DNA from: JBGPHT01 sp041484525
GTDB lineage: Bacteria; Acidobacteriota; Terriglobia; Bryobacterales; Bryobacteraceae
Length of the DNA stretch: 57,423 nucleotides
Direction of reading: 5' to 3'
Assembly (NCBI GenBank): GCA_041484525.1
Contig: JBGPHT010000032.1
Coordinates: 1-57,423, forward strand
This document shows, piece by piece, positions 1 through 7,389 of the stretch (position 1 is the stretch's first letter; the number at the start of each line of letters is the position of its first letter). Position numbers and translations under genes: made by a program. Under the pieces are notes generated by a model, which was given only the letters and a program-made list of their open reading frames with translations, was not told the origin of the DNA and ran no database searches.

Positions 1-1082
1 ATGAGCCGACCAACCACCTCGACATCGAGTCGATCATCTGGCTCGAGCAGTTCCTCAAGTCCTATCCGGGCGCGCTTCTCATGACCTCGCACGACCGCGA
101 GTTCATGAACCGCATCGTCTCGAAGATCGCGGAGATCGATTCGGGTGAGATTGTCGCGTACTCGGGCGACTACGATTTCTACGAGCGCGAGCGCGCCATC
201 CGCGAGACCAACCAGCAGGCGGCATTCGTGCGCCAGCAGGCTCTGCTGGCCAAGGAACAGCGCTTCATCGAGCGCTTCAAGACGCACGCGGCCAAGGCGG
301 CGCAGGTGCAGAGCCGCATCAAGGCGCTGGATAAGATCGACAAGATCGAACTTCCGAAGAAGAGGCAGGTGGTGAAGTTCGAGTTTCGCGTTCCGCCGCG
401 CTCCGGCGACCAGGTCGCGGTGATCGAAGATCTGCACAAGAGCTACGGGCCGCGCGTGATCTACCAGGGGTTCAGTCTCACCATCCGGCGCGGAGAACGC
501 TGGGCTGTAATGGGGAGGAACGGCGCCGGCAAGACCACCTTGCTCAAGATGATCGCCGGCGCCAGTGCGCCCGATCGCGGAAGTGTGCGGCTGGGAGCCA
601 GCCTCAGCATGGGGTACTTCGCGCAGCAATCGCTGGACGTGCTCGATCCGGACCTGACCATCATCGAACAACTTCAGAACGACTTCTCGCAGGACGGCAT
701 CGGCTCGCTGCGTACGCTGGCGGGCGCGTTTCAGTTCTCGGGAGATGATGTGGACAAGAAGATCCGCGCTCTCTCCGGCGGCGAGAAATCGCGGCTCGCC
801 ATGGCGCGGATGCTCTACAACCCGCCGAATTTCCTGGTGCTCGACGAGCCGACCAATCACCTGGACCTTGCCACCAAGGAGATGCTGGTCGAGGCGCTGA
901 AGAATTTCGAAGGCACCATGATTTTCGTGTCGCACGACCGGATGTTCCTGCGCGGCCTCGGCTCACGAGTCCTCGAACTGGGAGGCGAGAGCGGCAGAGA
1001 TCGCGATCCGCGCGTTTATCCAGGGTCGTACATCGAGTACGTGCAGGCGCTCGGGCACGAGGCGCCGGGGATCTACGCATGA
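1..1082 (+). CDS. ABC-F family ATPase, 3' part (5' end outside window)
   Basis: The frame is open from base 3 and lacks its start, so about 359 C-terminal residues are visible. The window opens in the Walker B of the first ATPase domain (EPTNHLDIES), followed by its H-loop (TSHDRE). A charged linker rich in Lys/Arg (roughly residues 55-130) leads to the second ATPase domain, which has Walker A GRNGAGKTTL, signature ALSGGEKSRLAMARM, Walker B FLVLDEPTNHLD and H-loop VSHDR. Tandem ATPase domains with no membrane segments, the EPTNHLD motif and the charged linker define ABC-F proteins, which act on the ribosome (EttA/Uup/YbiT type) as translation factors or antibiotic-resistance proteins. The subfamily cannot be fixed without the N-terminus. 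The stop lies 10 bases from the convergent gene remnant at 1093. Confidence 0.93.
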   Translation, partial: EPTNHLDIESIIWLEQFLKSYPGALLMTSHDREFMNRIVSKIAEIDSGEIVAYSGDYDFYERERAIRETNQQAAFVRQQALLAKEQRFIERFKTHAAKAAQVQSRIKALDKIDKIELPKKRQVVKFEFRVPPRSGDQVAVIEDLHKSYGPRVIYQGFSLTIRRGERWAVMGRNGAGKTTLLKMIAGASAPDRGSVRLGASLSMGYFAQQSLDVLDPDLTIIEQLQNDFSQDGIGSLRTLAGAFQFSGDDVDKKIRALSGGEKSRLAMARMLYNPPNFLVLDEPTNHLDLATKEMLVEALKNFEGTMIFVSHDRMFLRGLGSRVLELGGESGRDRDPRVYPGSYIEYVQALGHEAPGIYA

Positions 1083-1092
1083 GTGCTACCTA

Positions 1093-1598
1093 TCAGGTTT
1101 TTCCTAATAGCGAATCAAACTCGGAAGCGGCATCTTTCACGGTGCCTTCCAGCAGGATAGGCTCGGGCAACTTATCCATCCACACCCCTCCTGGAGCATA
1201 TGCGGCAATCAAATCCCACCAGACTCCGCGGCGTTCGCAACAACCCGACTGGGACTGGCGACCCTCCGCTCTCTTTAACGCAATCGCCACGCTGTGAGTA
1301 GGATCCCAAAACTGACGCACTCTGCCATCTTGCAGACGATATAAAACGCTGCTGCCCGGCTTGCCCCAGTCGGTGGGCAGGATCGGAGGCAATATGGACA
1401 CGTCGGGGAAAGCAGTAGAATCGCACGCACACCCCTGGCTGCACGATTAAACTCCGTCTTTAGGTACTGCTGGACGTTGGGGTTCAGCTCCACCATGGCC
1501 GGCTGCACGGCTGGCGTCGAACCAGCCCTCGAAAGGTAAATGCCAGCGAGAAAGACTGCAGAAAAGATGCCGACCGCAACTGTTGCGACACGCTTCAT
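1093..1598 (-). pseudogene. Thioredoxin-like CxxC protein, disrupted by internal deletion and frameshift
   Basis: Read on the minus strand from ATG at 1598, the frame gives a membrane anchor (MKRVATVAVGIFSAVFLAGI) and runs into LLSPTCPYC, a redox CxxC site at the end of a beta strand. After about base 1401 homologous-looking sequence continues only in another frame: ILPTDWGKPGSSVLYRL, then RVRQFWDPTHSVA and a CC pair (QSGCCERRGVWWDL), ending at 1093. From memory of this MerT-linked thioredoxin-like family, some 20-25 residues should separate the CxxC helix from the ILPTDW segment; here they almost touch, so a deletion together with a frame change is the simplest reading. The gene starts 13 bases after the MerT/MerC-like gene and was probably co-transcribed with it. 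A sequencing error could explain the frame change but not the missing residues. Confidence 0.6.
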
Positions 1599-1611
1599 CC
1601 CTTCGCGTCCT

Positions 1612-1911
1612 CTAGAGAAGATAGTCCGCCATCCATGCAGCCAGGCCCTGCGGAAACAAGAGCACCCCGACAACAACCATCGCCGAGAGACCCAACACAA
1701 CCAAACTGAAGCGACTCGCCCGCCGCCGGCAGCTTCGCTGGCCCCGATAACTCTGCCACGCACCTATTGCGAACAAGCACATCGCCGCGCCCACAAACCA
1801 CGACTGCAAGGACTCGAACATCGCACCAACAGCGAAGACTCCAAAGGCTCCCGCAAATCCGAGCGGCACACAGCACGCAAACGCGGCGAGCGCCGTCAAA
1901 CCTGCGGCCAC
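1612..1911 (-). CDS. Small MerT/MerC-like integral membrane protein
   Basis: A 99-residue protein with about three hydrophobic helices. The first carries a vicinal cysteine pair (FACCVPLGFAGAFG), as in the metal-binding first helix of MerT/MerC mercury carriers and related small membrane proteins. The chosen start is GTG at 1911; the frame stays open further upstream to a TGA but offers no better start codon, so the N-terminus is uncertain. The next gene downstream is a damaged thioredoxin-like gene with CxxC, a pairing I recall for this family. The substrate cannot be named from sequence: no merA, merR or other mercury gene is seen in the window. It may be non-functional if it depended on the broken partner. 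Confidence 0.6.
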   Translation of the reverse strand: MAAGLTALAAFACCVPLGFAGAFGVFAVGAMFESLQSWFVGAAMCLFAIGAWQSYRGQRSCRRRASRFSLVVLGLSAMVVVGVLLFPQGLAAWMADYLL

Positions 1912-1995
1912 CGGCGTGAGCCGTTCCGCAATTTCATCGGGCGCCCTTGCGGGTTCTCTCGCAGCACGTATAAGCCCCGTTCATTTTCACTACGG

Positions 1996-3795
1996 CTAGA
2001 ATCCCGGCGGGCGCTCAGCGGCCACATTGAGTACGCGCTCGAGGGCGAGCCCGGCGCGTGCCACTGTGCCCTCATCGAAGAGACGCCCGATAAGCGTAAT
2101 GCCGTGGGGCACACGACGCGGCGGCGAGAATTTCGGGAGCGGGTTGGCGGGGTCCGGAGCCCAATCGCTGCGCGCCTCGGCCACTTCGACGAAGCCCGCC
2201 CGCAAAGTGAGCGACGGATGTCCGGTGAAATTGCTGATGGTGAGCATTTCGTCGCGCAGCGACGGAACCAGAAGCAGGTCCACCTCCGAGAAGATGCGGG
2301 CCATCTCCTGAGCGACGCTGCGGCGGAGGCGGTCGGCCTGGACGAAATCCACGGCGGAAAGGAAGCGGGCCTGGCGAAAGAGGTTGGGCCACGCGTCCGG
2401 CACTTGAACCTTAAGCTGCCTCAACCCGCCGCTGAGCGCAAGTTCCTCGAAAGCGGCAGCGCCTTCGGCGAAGAGGATCAGGTTGAGCGAGCCATAAGGC
2501 CAGTCGGGAAGGGCCGCTTCGACGGGGACCATGCCCAGCTTCTTGGCGGCCTCGAGGCCGGCGCGGTCCACGTCGGTGGCCGGGCTCTCCTTCATCCATC
2601 CGGGGAAGTAGCCGAGGCGCAGTCCTTGCGCCGATGCTCCGGAATCGAAGTCGAGGCGGCTGGGCACGCTCGCGACATCGCCGGGGTCTGGACCGGAAAT
2701 GGCCTGCAGCACCAGCATGGCGTCCTCGACACTGCGGGTCATGGGGCCGAGTTTGTCGAGCGACCAGCAGAGCGTCATCGCGCCGGTGCGCGGTACGCGG
2801 CCGTAAGTGGGCTGCAATCCGGTGATGCCGCAGCGCATCGATGGACTGACGATGCTGCCTCCGGTCTCGCTGCCAATCGAGAAGGCCACGAGTCCCGCGG
2901 CGGTGGCGGCTCCGGGGCCGGCGCTCGAGCCCGATGCGCCTTCCTCCAGCAGCCACGGATTCATGGTCTGGCCGCCAAACCAGATATCGTTGAGCGCCAG
3001 CGCGCCCAGGCTCAGCTTGGCGATGAGTACGGCGCCGGCTTCGTGGAGCCGCTTCACGACCGTGGCGTCCTCGGTGGGGACGCGGTTCCTAAGAGAGTCG
3101 GCGCCATATGTGGTCGGGATGCCGGCGGTATCGACCAGGTCTTTCGCGCCCCATGGGATGCCGTGGAGTGGACCGCGATATTTGCCCGCGGCGATCTCCT
3201 GGTCGGCCCTTTGGGCCTGCGCCAGCGCCAATTCGCGGGTGGACGTGATGACGCAACGCAGCTTGGGATCGAAGCGTTCCATGCGATCCAGGTAGATGCG
3301 GGCCAGCCGCTCCGAGCTGAGCTTTCGAGACTCGATCCACCGCGAGAGCTGAGTCACCGGGGCGAAGGCAATGTCCTGGTCGGTGGCGGGCAGCGGCCCC
3401 GGATCGGTTTTGGTGCGGATGAAGCGATCGTGGTCGGGGCCCGCTTTCTGGCCGGGCAATACGGGATCCCAGCGCGACGCCGGCGCCACCGATGCCTGCA
3501 TGGAAAACTTGCGCGGTCCGGTGCGACGCTCGTAGATCGGCGCCATGGCCTTGCGCCAGTTGCCTGCCGCCATCTCGCGCTCGGCGGCGGTCATTTCCAC
3601 CTGGACGAGTTTCTCCGCTTCGGCGAAAGTGGATGGCGAAACTTCTGGTCCGACGGGCGGTGCAGTGCCGAACGCCGGCGGCGCTCCGGGCGGTAGGGCG
3701 GAGGACTTCTGGGTGGCAGACTTACGGCACGCCGTAGCGGTCGCGAGGACACCGATCCAGGCCCGGCTCAGGAAATGCCTGCGCGATTTCGACAT
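1996..3795 (-). CDS. Amidase signature family hydrolase, Tat-exported
   Basis: A 599-residue protein starting MSKSRRHFLSRAWIGVLATATAC, a twin-arginine signal (SRRHFL), possibly a lipoprotein because a Cys follows the hydrophobic stretch. An in-frame ATG six codons upstream (3813) fits the signal less well. The amidase signature triad is visible: catalytic Lys in PWGAKDLVDTAG, cis-Ser in GSSAGPGA and nucleophile Ser in ETGGSIVSPS. The usual glycine-rich GGSSGG core is changed to GASGSSAG. The roughly 150 residues before the amidase core hold the signal and a region without a recognised domain. The family hydrolyses amide bonds of varied substrates (GatA, fatty acid amide hydrolase, peptide amidases); the periplasmic location rules out the GatA role. 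The substrate is unknown. Confidence 0.9.
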   Translation of the reverse strand: MSKSRRHFLSRAWIGVLATATACRKSATQKSSALPPGAPPAFGTAPPVGPEVSPSTFAEAEKLVQVEMTAAEREMAAGNWRKAMAPIYERRTGPRKFSMQASVAPASRWDPVLPGQKAGPDHDRFIRTKTDPGPLPATDQDIAFAPVTQLSRWIESRKLSSERLARIYLDRMERFDPKLRCVITSTRELALAQAQRADQEIAAGKYRGPLHGIPWGAKDLVDTAGIPTTYGADSLRNRVPTEDATVVKRLHEAGAVLIAKLSLGALALNDIWFGGQTMNPWLLEEGASGSSAGPGAATAAGLVAFSIGSETGGSIVSPSMRCGITGLQPTYGRVPRTGAMTLCWSLDKLGPMTRSVEDAMLVLQAISGPDPGDVASVPSRLDFDSGASAQGLRLGYFPGWMKESPATDVDRAGLEAAKKLGMVPVEAALPDWPYGSLNLILFAEGAAAFEELALSGGLRQLKVQVPDAWPNLFRQARFLSAVDFVQADRLRRSVAQEMARIFSEVDLLLVPSLRDEMLTISNFTGHPSLTLRAGFVEVAEARSDWAPDPANPLPKFSPPRRVPHGITLIGRLFDEGTVARAGLALERVLNVAAERPPGF

Positions 3796-3839
3796 GATTT
3801 CTCCGAACCACATTGTAGCGGGGGCTGCGAGGCCTCGCT

Positions 3840-3914
3840 GGAAAAACGGGGACAGGCAACGAAATTCCGCGCAAAGGCGGCGCGGAAGGTTTCGTAGCCT
3901 GTCCCCGTTTTTCC
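3840..3914. repeat. 75-bp near-perfect palindrome (candidate REP/MITE-like element or hairpin terminator)
   Basis: The outer arms GGAAAAACGGGGACAGGC (3840-3857) and GCCTGTCCCCGTTTTTCC (3897-3914) are perfect 18-base inverted repeats. Inside them ACGAAA (3859-3864) pairs with TTTCGT (3890-3895), and TTCCGCGC (3865-3872) pairs with GCGCGGAA (3880-3887), leaving only a 2-base bulge and a 7-base loop. It lies between the stop of the minus-strand FAD enzyme and the start of the minus-strand amidase, so it could terminate transcription of the former. The arm length exceeds what a terminator needs, and the CGGGGACAGG core reminds me of short extragenic palindromes mobilised by REP-associated transposases; no such transposase is in the window. 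Confidence 0.85.
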
Positions 3915-3924
3915 GAATCGACCA

Positions 3925-5547
3925 CTATACCGATAGGTGGTGCGGAAGGTGGAGGGCAAAGCGGATGCGGTCGATCTCCTGCAGGGGCTTCAGGAAGGGC
4001 GGCTCTTCGAGCGGCCAGAGTTGGGCGGGAGCGGCGGTGGAACCGGAGGCGGCGAGCAGGCAGTTGACGGCCCGGCGGGCGGCTTCGTTGGCGGCTTCCA
4101 TGCACGCGATGTCCGTGTAGGTGCGGACGTAATCCGAGGCCAGGAAGAAGTTTTCCAATTCGACCTGCGCCTCGGGGCGATACTGGAGCGATCCGGCGGT
4201 GTTGATCATCAGCGGCTCGGCATTGGTCGCTTCGCCGGGATTGGGGAACTCGATATCCGTATCCAGGAACCAGGCGATCAGGCTAGCATCGTCGATCGGC
4301 GTGCTCCCGTTGTCGTTGAGGTGCTGCTTAAGCTGCGCCCAAGTCTCATCCTTGATTTCCTGCGCGGAGCACAGGCGCGCCGGTTTGCCGTACAAGATGC
4401 CGGGGTCGTCCCAGTTGGAGATATCGACCGAGAGGATGCCGCGAACGGCGCCGTTGCCATATTGCGAGAGGTCGACATTCGGCCAGAACTGCTTCTGCGA
4501 GATCGAGGTCAACGCCCATGGCGAATCGAGGTAAATGACGTGGCCGTGGACCAGTGGCGCGTCTTGCGAAAGGTAAAACTGGATGCCGTTCATCCAGCGT
4601 GTTTGGAGTCGATCCAGATTGGCGAGCGACGGCGCGGCCTGCTTGAGTTCGAGCGTCAGGAGCGGAGTGATGACTTCGACGGGCAGTGCGGCGATGTAGT
4701 AATCGGCGTTCACGGGGAATAGCACGCCATCGACTTCAACGTCGGCTCCCGTGACGCGCCGGCCGTCATTATGGATCGCAGTCACGCGCGAGCCGCGATG
4801 CAGGCGCACACCGAGACTCTCGAGGTAAACCGTCCAGGGGTGGATCCAAACGTCATTGGTGGGGCCGGAGAGCAAGCGGTCGAGCACGCGGTCGGGGGAC
4901 ACCAGGCCGTAGAGCATTTGCAGGTTGATGTAGCCCACCGTGCGGGTGCTGCTCTCTTCGGCGCGCATAGCGACCAGGGAACGCGTAAGACCCTGCGCGA
5001 AGTAGGCCTGATACGCGCGCGACATGCGCGAGGCTTCAATGAAGTCCCACCATCGAATCTGCTCGTATTCGGCGAGGCGACGCGCGTTGCAGGCCGTAGC
5101 GAGCGTGAGCAGACGGCTGACGAAGAAGGCGATCTCCGGGGGCGACACGCCGAGGGGCGTGAAGAGCTCGATCAGGAAGACGCGGAGATCTTCCAGGTTC
5201 TGGGGAGTGCGCGCCAGCCACGTGATTTCGGCCGCTCCGGCGCGCGCCAGCAGGGTACGCGTCGCGATGTTCAGGTTCTCGAAAACATTGCCGCGGATGC
5301 CGTAGGGCGTGCGGCGCATGGTGTCGATGACATGCTTGTAGAAGCCGGGAAAGAAACGGAACCCGTGCTCGCCGGGGAGATCGGCGCGGCCGCCGGCGCC
5401 CGATCCAGGCACCGGAATGCTGCGAGCCTTGCCGCCCAGCACGGGCTTGCGTTCGTAAACATCTACCGAGAAGCCGCGCTCGGCCAGTTCGTGCGCCGCG
5501 CTGAGTCCCGCGACTCCTCCCCCCAGAATGGCAACCGTCTGTCCCAT
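3925..5547 (-). CDS. FAD-dependent oxidoreductase, amine oxidase/phytoene desaturase-like
   Basis: The chosen start is ATG at 5547, which puts the dinucleotide-binding motif at the very N-terminus (MGQTVAILGGGVAGLSAAHELAERG, then VYERKPVLGGKARS). An upstream frame to 5601 adds 18 residues with no features. The 540-residue product has the typical size and order of the flavin amine oxidase/carotenoid desaturase superfamily: Rossmann motif, GEHGFRFFPGFYKHVIDTM substrate-proximal segment, and a C-terminal stretch with FFLASDYVRTYTDIACMEAANEAARRA that closes the FAD site. Hydroxysqualene dehydroxylase (HpnE), phytoene desaturase and amine oxidase share this architecture, and no squalene or carotenoid gene is nearby to choose among them. 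The start lies 59 bases from the divergent pgsA-like gene. Confidence 0.85.
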   Translation of the reverse strand: MGQTVAILGGGVAGLSAAHELAERGFSVDVYERKPVLGGKARSIPVPGSGAGGRADLPGEHGFRFFPGFYKHVIDTMRRTPYGIRGNVFENLNIATRTLLARAGAAEITWLARTPQNLEDLRVFLIELFTPLGVSPPEIAFFVSRLLTLATACNARRLAEYEQIRWWDFIEASRMSRAYQAYFAQGLTRSLVAMRAEESSTRTVGYINLQMLYGLVSPDRVLDRLLSGPTNDVWIHPWTVYLESLGVRLHRGSRVTAIHNDGRRVTGADVEVDGVLFPVNADYYIAALPVEVITPLLTLELKQAAPSLANLDRLQTRWMNGIQFYLSQDAPLVHGHVIYLDSPWALTSISQKQFWPNVDLSQYGNGAVRGILSVDISNWDDPGILYGKPARLCSAQEIKDETWAQLKQHLNDNGSTPIDDASLIAWFLDTDIEFPNPGEATNAEPLMINTAGSLQYRPEAQVELENFFLASDYVRTYTDIACMEAANEAARRAVNCLLAASGSTAAPAQLWPLEEPPFLKPLQEIDRIRFALHLPHHLSV

Positions 5548-5606
5548 CCCACATATTCTATGCGCTGCGCCGTCCCGTCCGGTCCCCCGCGTTACACTCA
5601 TCTGAG

Positions 5607-6155
5607 ATGCCCGCCTGGCTCAGCCTCCCCAACTTCTTCACCGCCCTCCGCTTGGTGCTGGTCCCCTTTATCATCCAGGCCATCCTCGCCGGCCGGCACA
5701 CCCTGGCGCTAGCGCTATTCGCATCCGCCGCCGCCACCGACGTCCTCGATGGCGCCGCCGCCCGCCGCCTCCGCCTCACCACCCAAACCGGTGCCTACCT
5801 CGACCCCATCGCCGACAAGTGCCTGCTGAGCGGCGTCTATCTGGCGCTCGCCATCGCCCGCATCCTGCCCTGGTGGTTCGTCGCCATCATCTTCGGCCGC
5901 GACATATATATACTGGCAGCGGTCGGCGTCCTGATGCTGGCCACTTCCGTCCGGCAGTACCCGCCCACCATCTGGGGCAAACTCTCGACCTTTGTCCAGA
6001 TTCTTACGGCTGTAGTGTGGATGGCGCGCAATGTCTTTCCGCTTCGAGTACTGGATGCGCTCTCGTCCGCAATGCTTTGGCCCTGCATGGTTTTTACACT
6101 TTGGAGCGGCGTCCACTACACATGGCGCGGAATTCAGGTCGCACGGGCGCATTGA
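5607..6155 (+). CDS. pgsA: CDP-alcohol phosphatidyltransferase (PgsA/cardiolipin-synthase type)
   Basis: A 182-residue integral membrane enzyme with the complete CDP-alcohol phosphotransferase signature DGx2ARx8Gx3Dx3D, seen as DGAAAR...GAYLDPIAD at about residues 48-70. About five to six hydrophobic helices follow. This family moves a phosphatidyl group from CDP-diacylglycerol to an alcohol such as glycerol-3-phosphate (PgsA) or phosphatidylglycerol (cardiolipin synthase, eukaryotic type). Length and the opening LPNFFTALRLVLVPF fit either, so the symbol is provisional. It opens a forward gene run with the membrane protein at 6202, the YdcF-like protein and the ABC exporter, suggesting an envelope-related transcription unit. 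Confidence 0.85.
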   Translation: MPAWLSLPNFFTALRLVLVPFIIQAILAGRHTLALALFASAAATDVLDGAAARRLRLTTQTGAYLDPIADKCLLSGVYLALAIARILPWWFVAIIFGRDIYILAAVGVLMLATSVRQYPPTIWGKLSTFVQILTAVVWMARNVFPLRVLDALSSAMLWPCMVFTLWSGVHYTWRGIQVARAH

Positions 6156-6201
6156 CGGGGTGGGCGCGCGGGAGTAGTCTAAAAGTGAGAACAGTCTCGC
6201 G

Positions 6202-6768
6202 ATGACTCGCTACGTCCCAGCACGACACTATATCGGGTTTGGCAGCGCCGCCATCGTGCTTGCGGGTCTTTCCGCCTGGCGCGGATGGGACTGGCACCTG
6301 GCCCTGATTCCAGCCGCGCTGTTTCTGATTAGCGCCACCGTGCTTTTCCTGATGGCCTTTCGCCCCGCCATCGAAATTCACGAAGGCTACCTGGCGATCG
6401 GCCGCCGCATCATTCCCTGGATGGACATCCGCCGTATCGATCGGACGGGCTGGATCTCGCCCTTGATCGTGCGCATCACGCTCTTCGACGATTCCCGCCT
6501 GCTGCTGGTCTACCCCGGCGATCTGGATTCCTGCAACAGCCTGCTTCGCCACCTCCGCCGCCTGTCGCGCGACGCCCTCATCGACGGTATGCCGTACCGC
6601 CAGTATTGGGGCGAAGTGCTGGCCTCGGGAGGCGATCGCAAGCCGGTGCCGCCCTCGCCGCGCTACCGCATCCTCCGTCCCGAGGATGAGGCTGAGGTCG
6701 AGCGTCTCTATCAACGTCTCAAAACGGTCGGGAATCTCGACCAGAAGAACTCGACGGACGAGAAGTAG
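6202..6768 (+). CDS. Hypothetical membrane protein with PH-like cytoplasmic part
   Basis: I do not recognise a named family. The 188-residue product has two hydrophobic helices (about residues 10-25 and 30-52), then a mostly polar, beta-rich region with EIHEGYLAIGRRIIPWMDIRRIDRTGW. That pattern is typical of bacterial PH-like (YdbT/DUF304-type) domains that follow two membrane helices. The C-terminal 50 residues are charged and Pro-rich. It starts 46 bases after the phosphatidyltransferase and ends 3 bases before the next gene, so it is probably part of the same operon. Confidence 0.65.
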   Translation: MTRYVPARHYIGFGSAAIVLAGLSAWRGWDWHLALIPAALFLISATVLFLMAFRPAIEIHEGYLAIGRRIIPWMDIRRIDRTGWISPLIVRITLFDDSRLLLVYPGDLDSCNSLLRHLRRLSRDALIDGMPYRQYWGEVLASGGDRKPVPPSPRYRILRPEDEAEVERLYQRLKTVGNLDQKNSTDEK

Positions 6769-6771
6769 TCG

Positions 6772-7386
6772 GTGGCGCAGCGCCGTTTCCGTTACCTCAA
6801 GTTAAGCCTCGCGCTGGCGGTGTTGGTCGCTCTCGCCATCCTGGCGCATTCCCTGTGGCTCCCGTGGTTCGGCTACGCGCTGGTGCATGAAGACGGCCCC
6901 GGCAAGGCCGAAATCGCCGTCGTCCTGGCGGGCGATTTCTACGGTAACCGCATTTTGAAAGCCGGCGAACTGGTGCGCGCCGGATACGTTCCCGCGGCGC
7001 TCATCAGCGGTCCCGCCGGCATGTACGGCGTCAACGAGTGCGACCTCGCCATTCCGTTCGCCGTCAGCCACGGCTATCCCGCGGAATACTTCATCCCCTT
7101 TCACAATCGAGCGCTGTCCACCCGGGAGGAAGCGCACGACGTGCTCGCCGAACTGCGCCGGCGCAACATCCGCTCGTTCCTGCTGCTCACCAGCGACTAC
7201 CACACTGCGCGGTCGCGCCGGATCTACCTCGCGACCGAACGGGAGCTGGGTGGCGGGCCCGATTTTCGCACCGTCTCCGCGCCCGACGAGTACTTCCGCG
7301 CCGATTCCTGGTGGCACACGCGCGAGTCGCAGAAGATCGTCTTCTTCGAGTGGAGCAAGACCTTCGCCACGGCCGCCGGGATGTAA
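6772..7386 (+). CDS. YdcF/SanA-family protein (DUF218)
   Basis: A 204-residue protein with GTG start, an N-terminal membrane anchor (LALAVLVALAILAHSLWLPW) and a DUF218 domain: IAVVLAGDFYGNRILKAGELVRAGYVPAALISG, then TREEAHDVLAEL and LLLTSDYHTARSRRIY. YdcF, SanA and ElyC share this fold and act at the cell envelope; SanA/ElyC are linked to barrier function and peptidoglycan or lipid-carrier metabolism, but the chemistry is not settled. The gene lies 3 bases after the PH-like membrane protein and 3 bases before the ABC exporter, which supports a joint envelope role. Confidence 0.8.
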   Translation: MAQRRFRYLKLSLALAVLVALAILAHSLWLPWFGYALVHEDGPGKAEIAVVLAGDFYGNRILKAGELVRAGYVPAALISGPAGMYGVNECDLAIPFAVSHGYPAEYFIPFHNRALSTREEAHDVLAELRRRNIRSFLLLTSDYHTARSRRIYLATERELGGGPDFRTVSAPDEYFRADSWWHTRESQKIVFFEWSKTFATAAGM

Positions 7387-7389
7387 GCC

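Noticed and set aside
1540..3696. Forward open frame of 718 codons opposite the amidase gene
   Set aside because: Arg/Gly/His-rich translation with no motif, and it is antisense to a gene with a full amidase active site; a product of high GC codon use.
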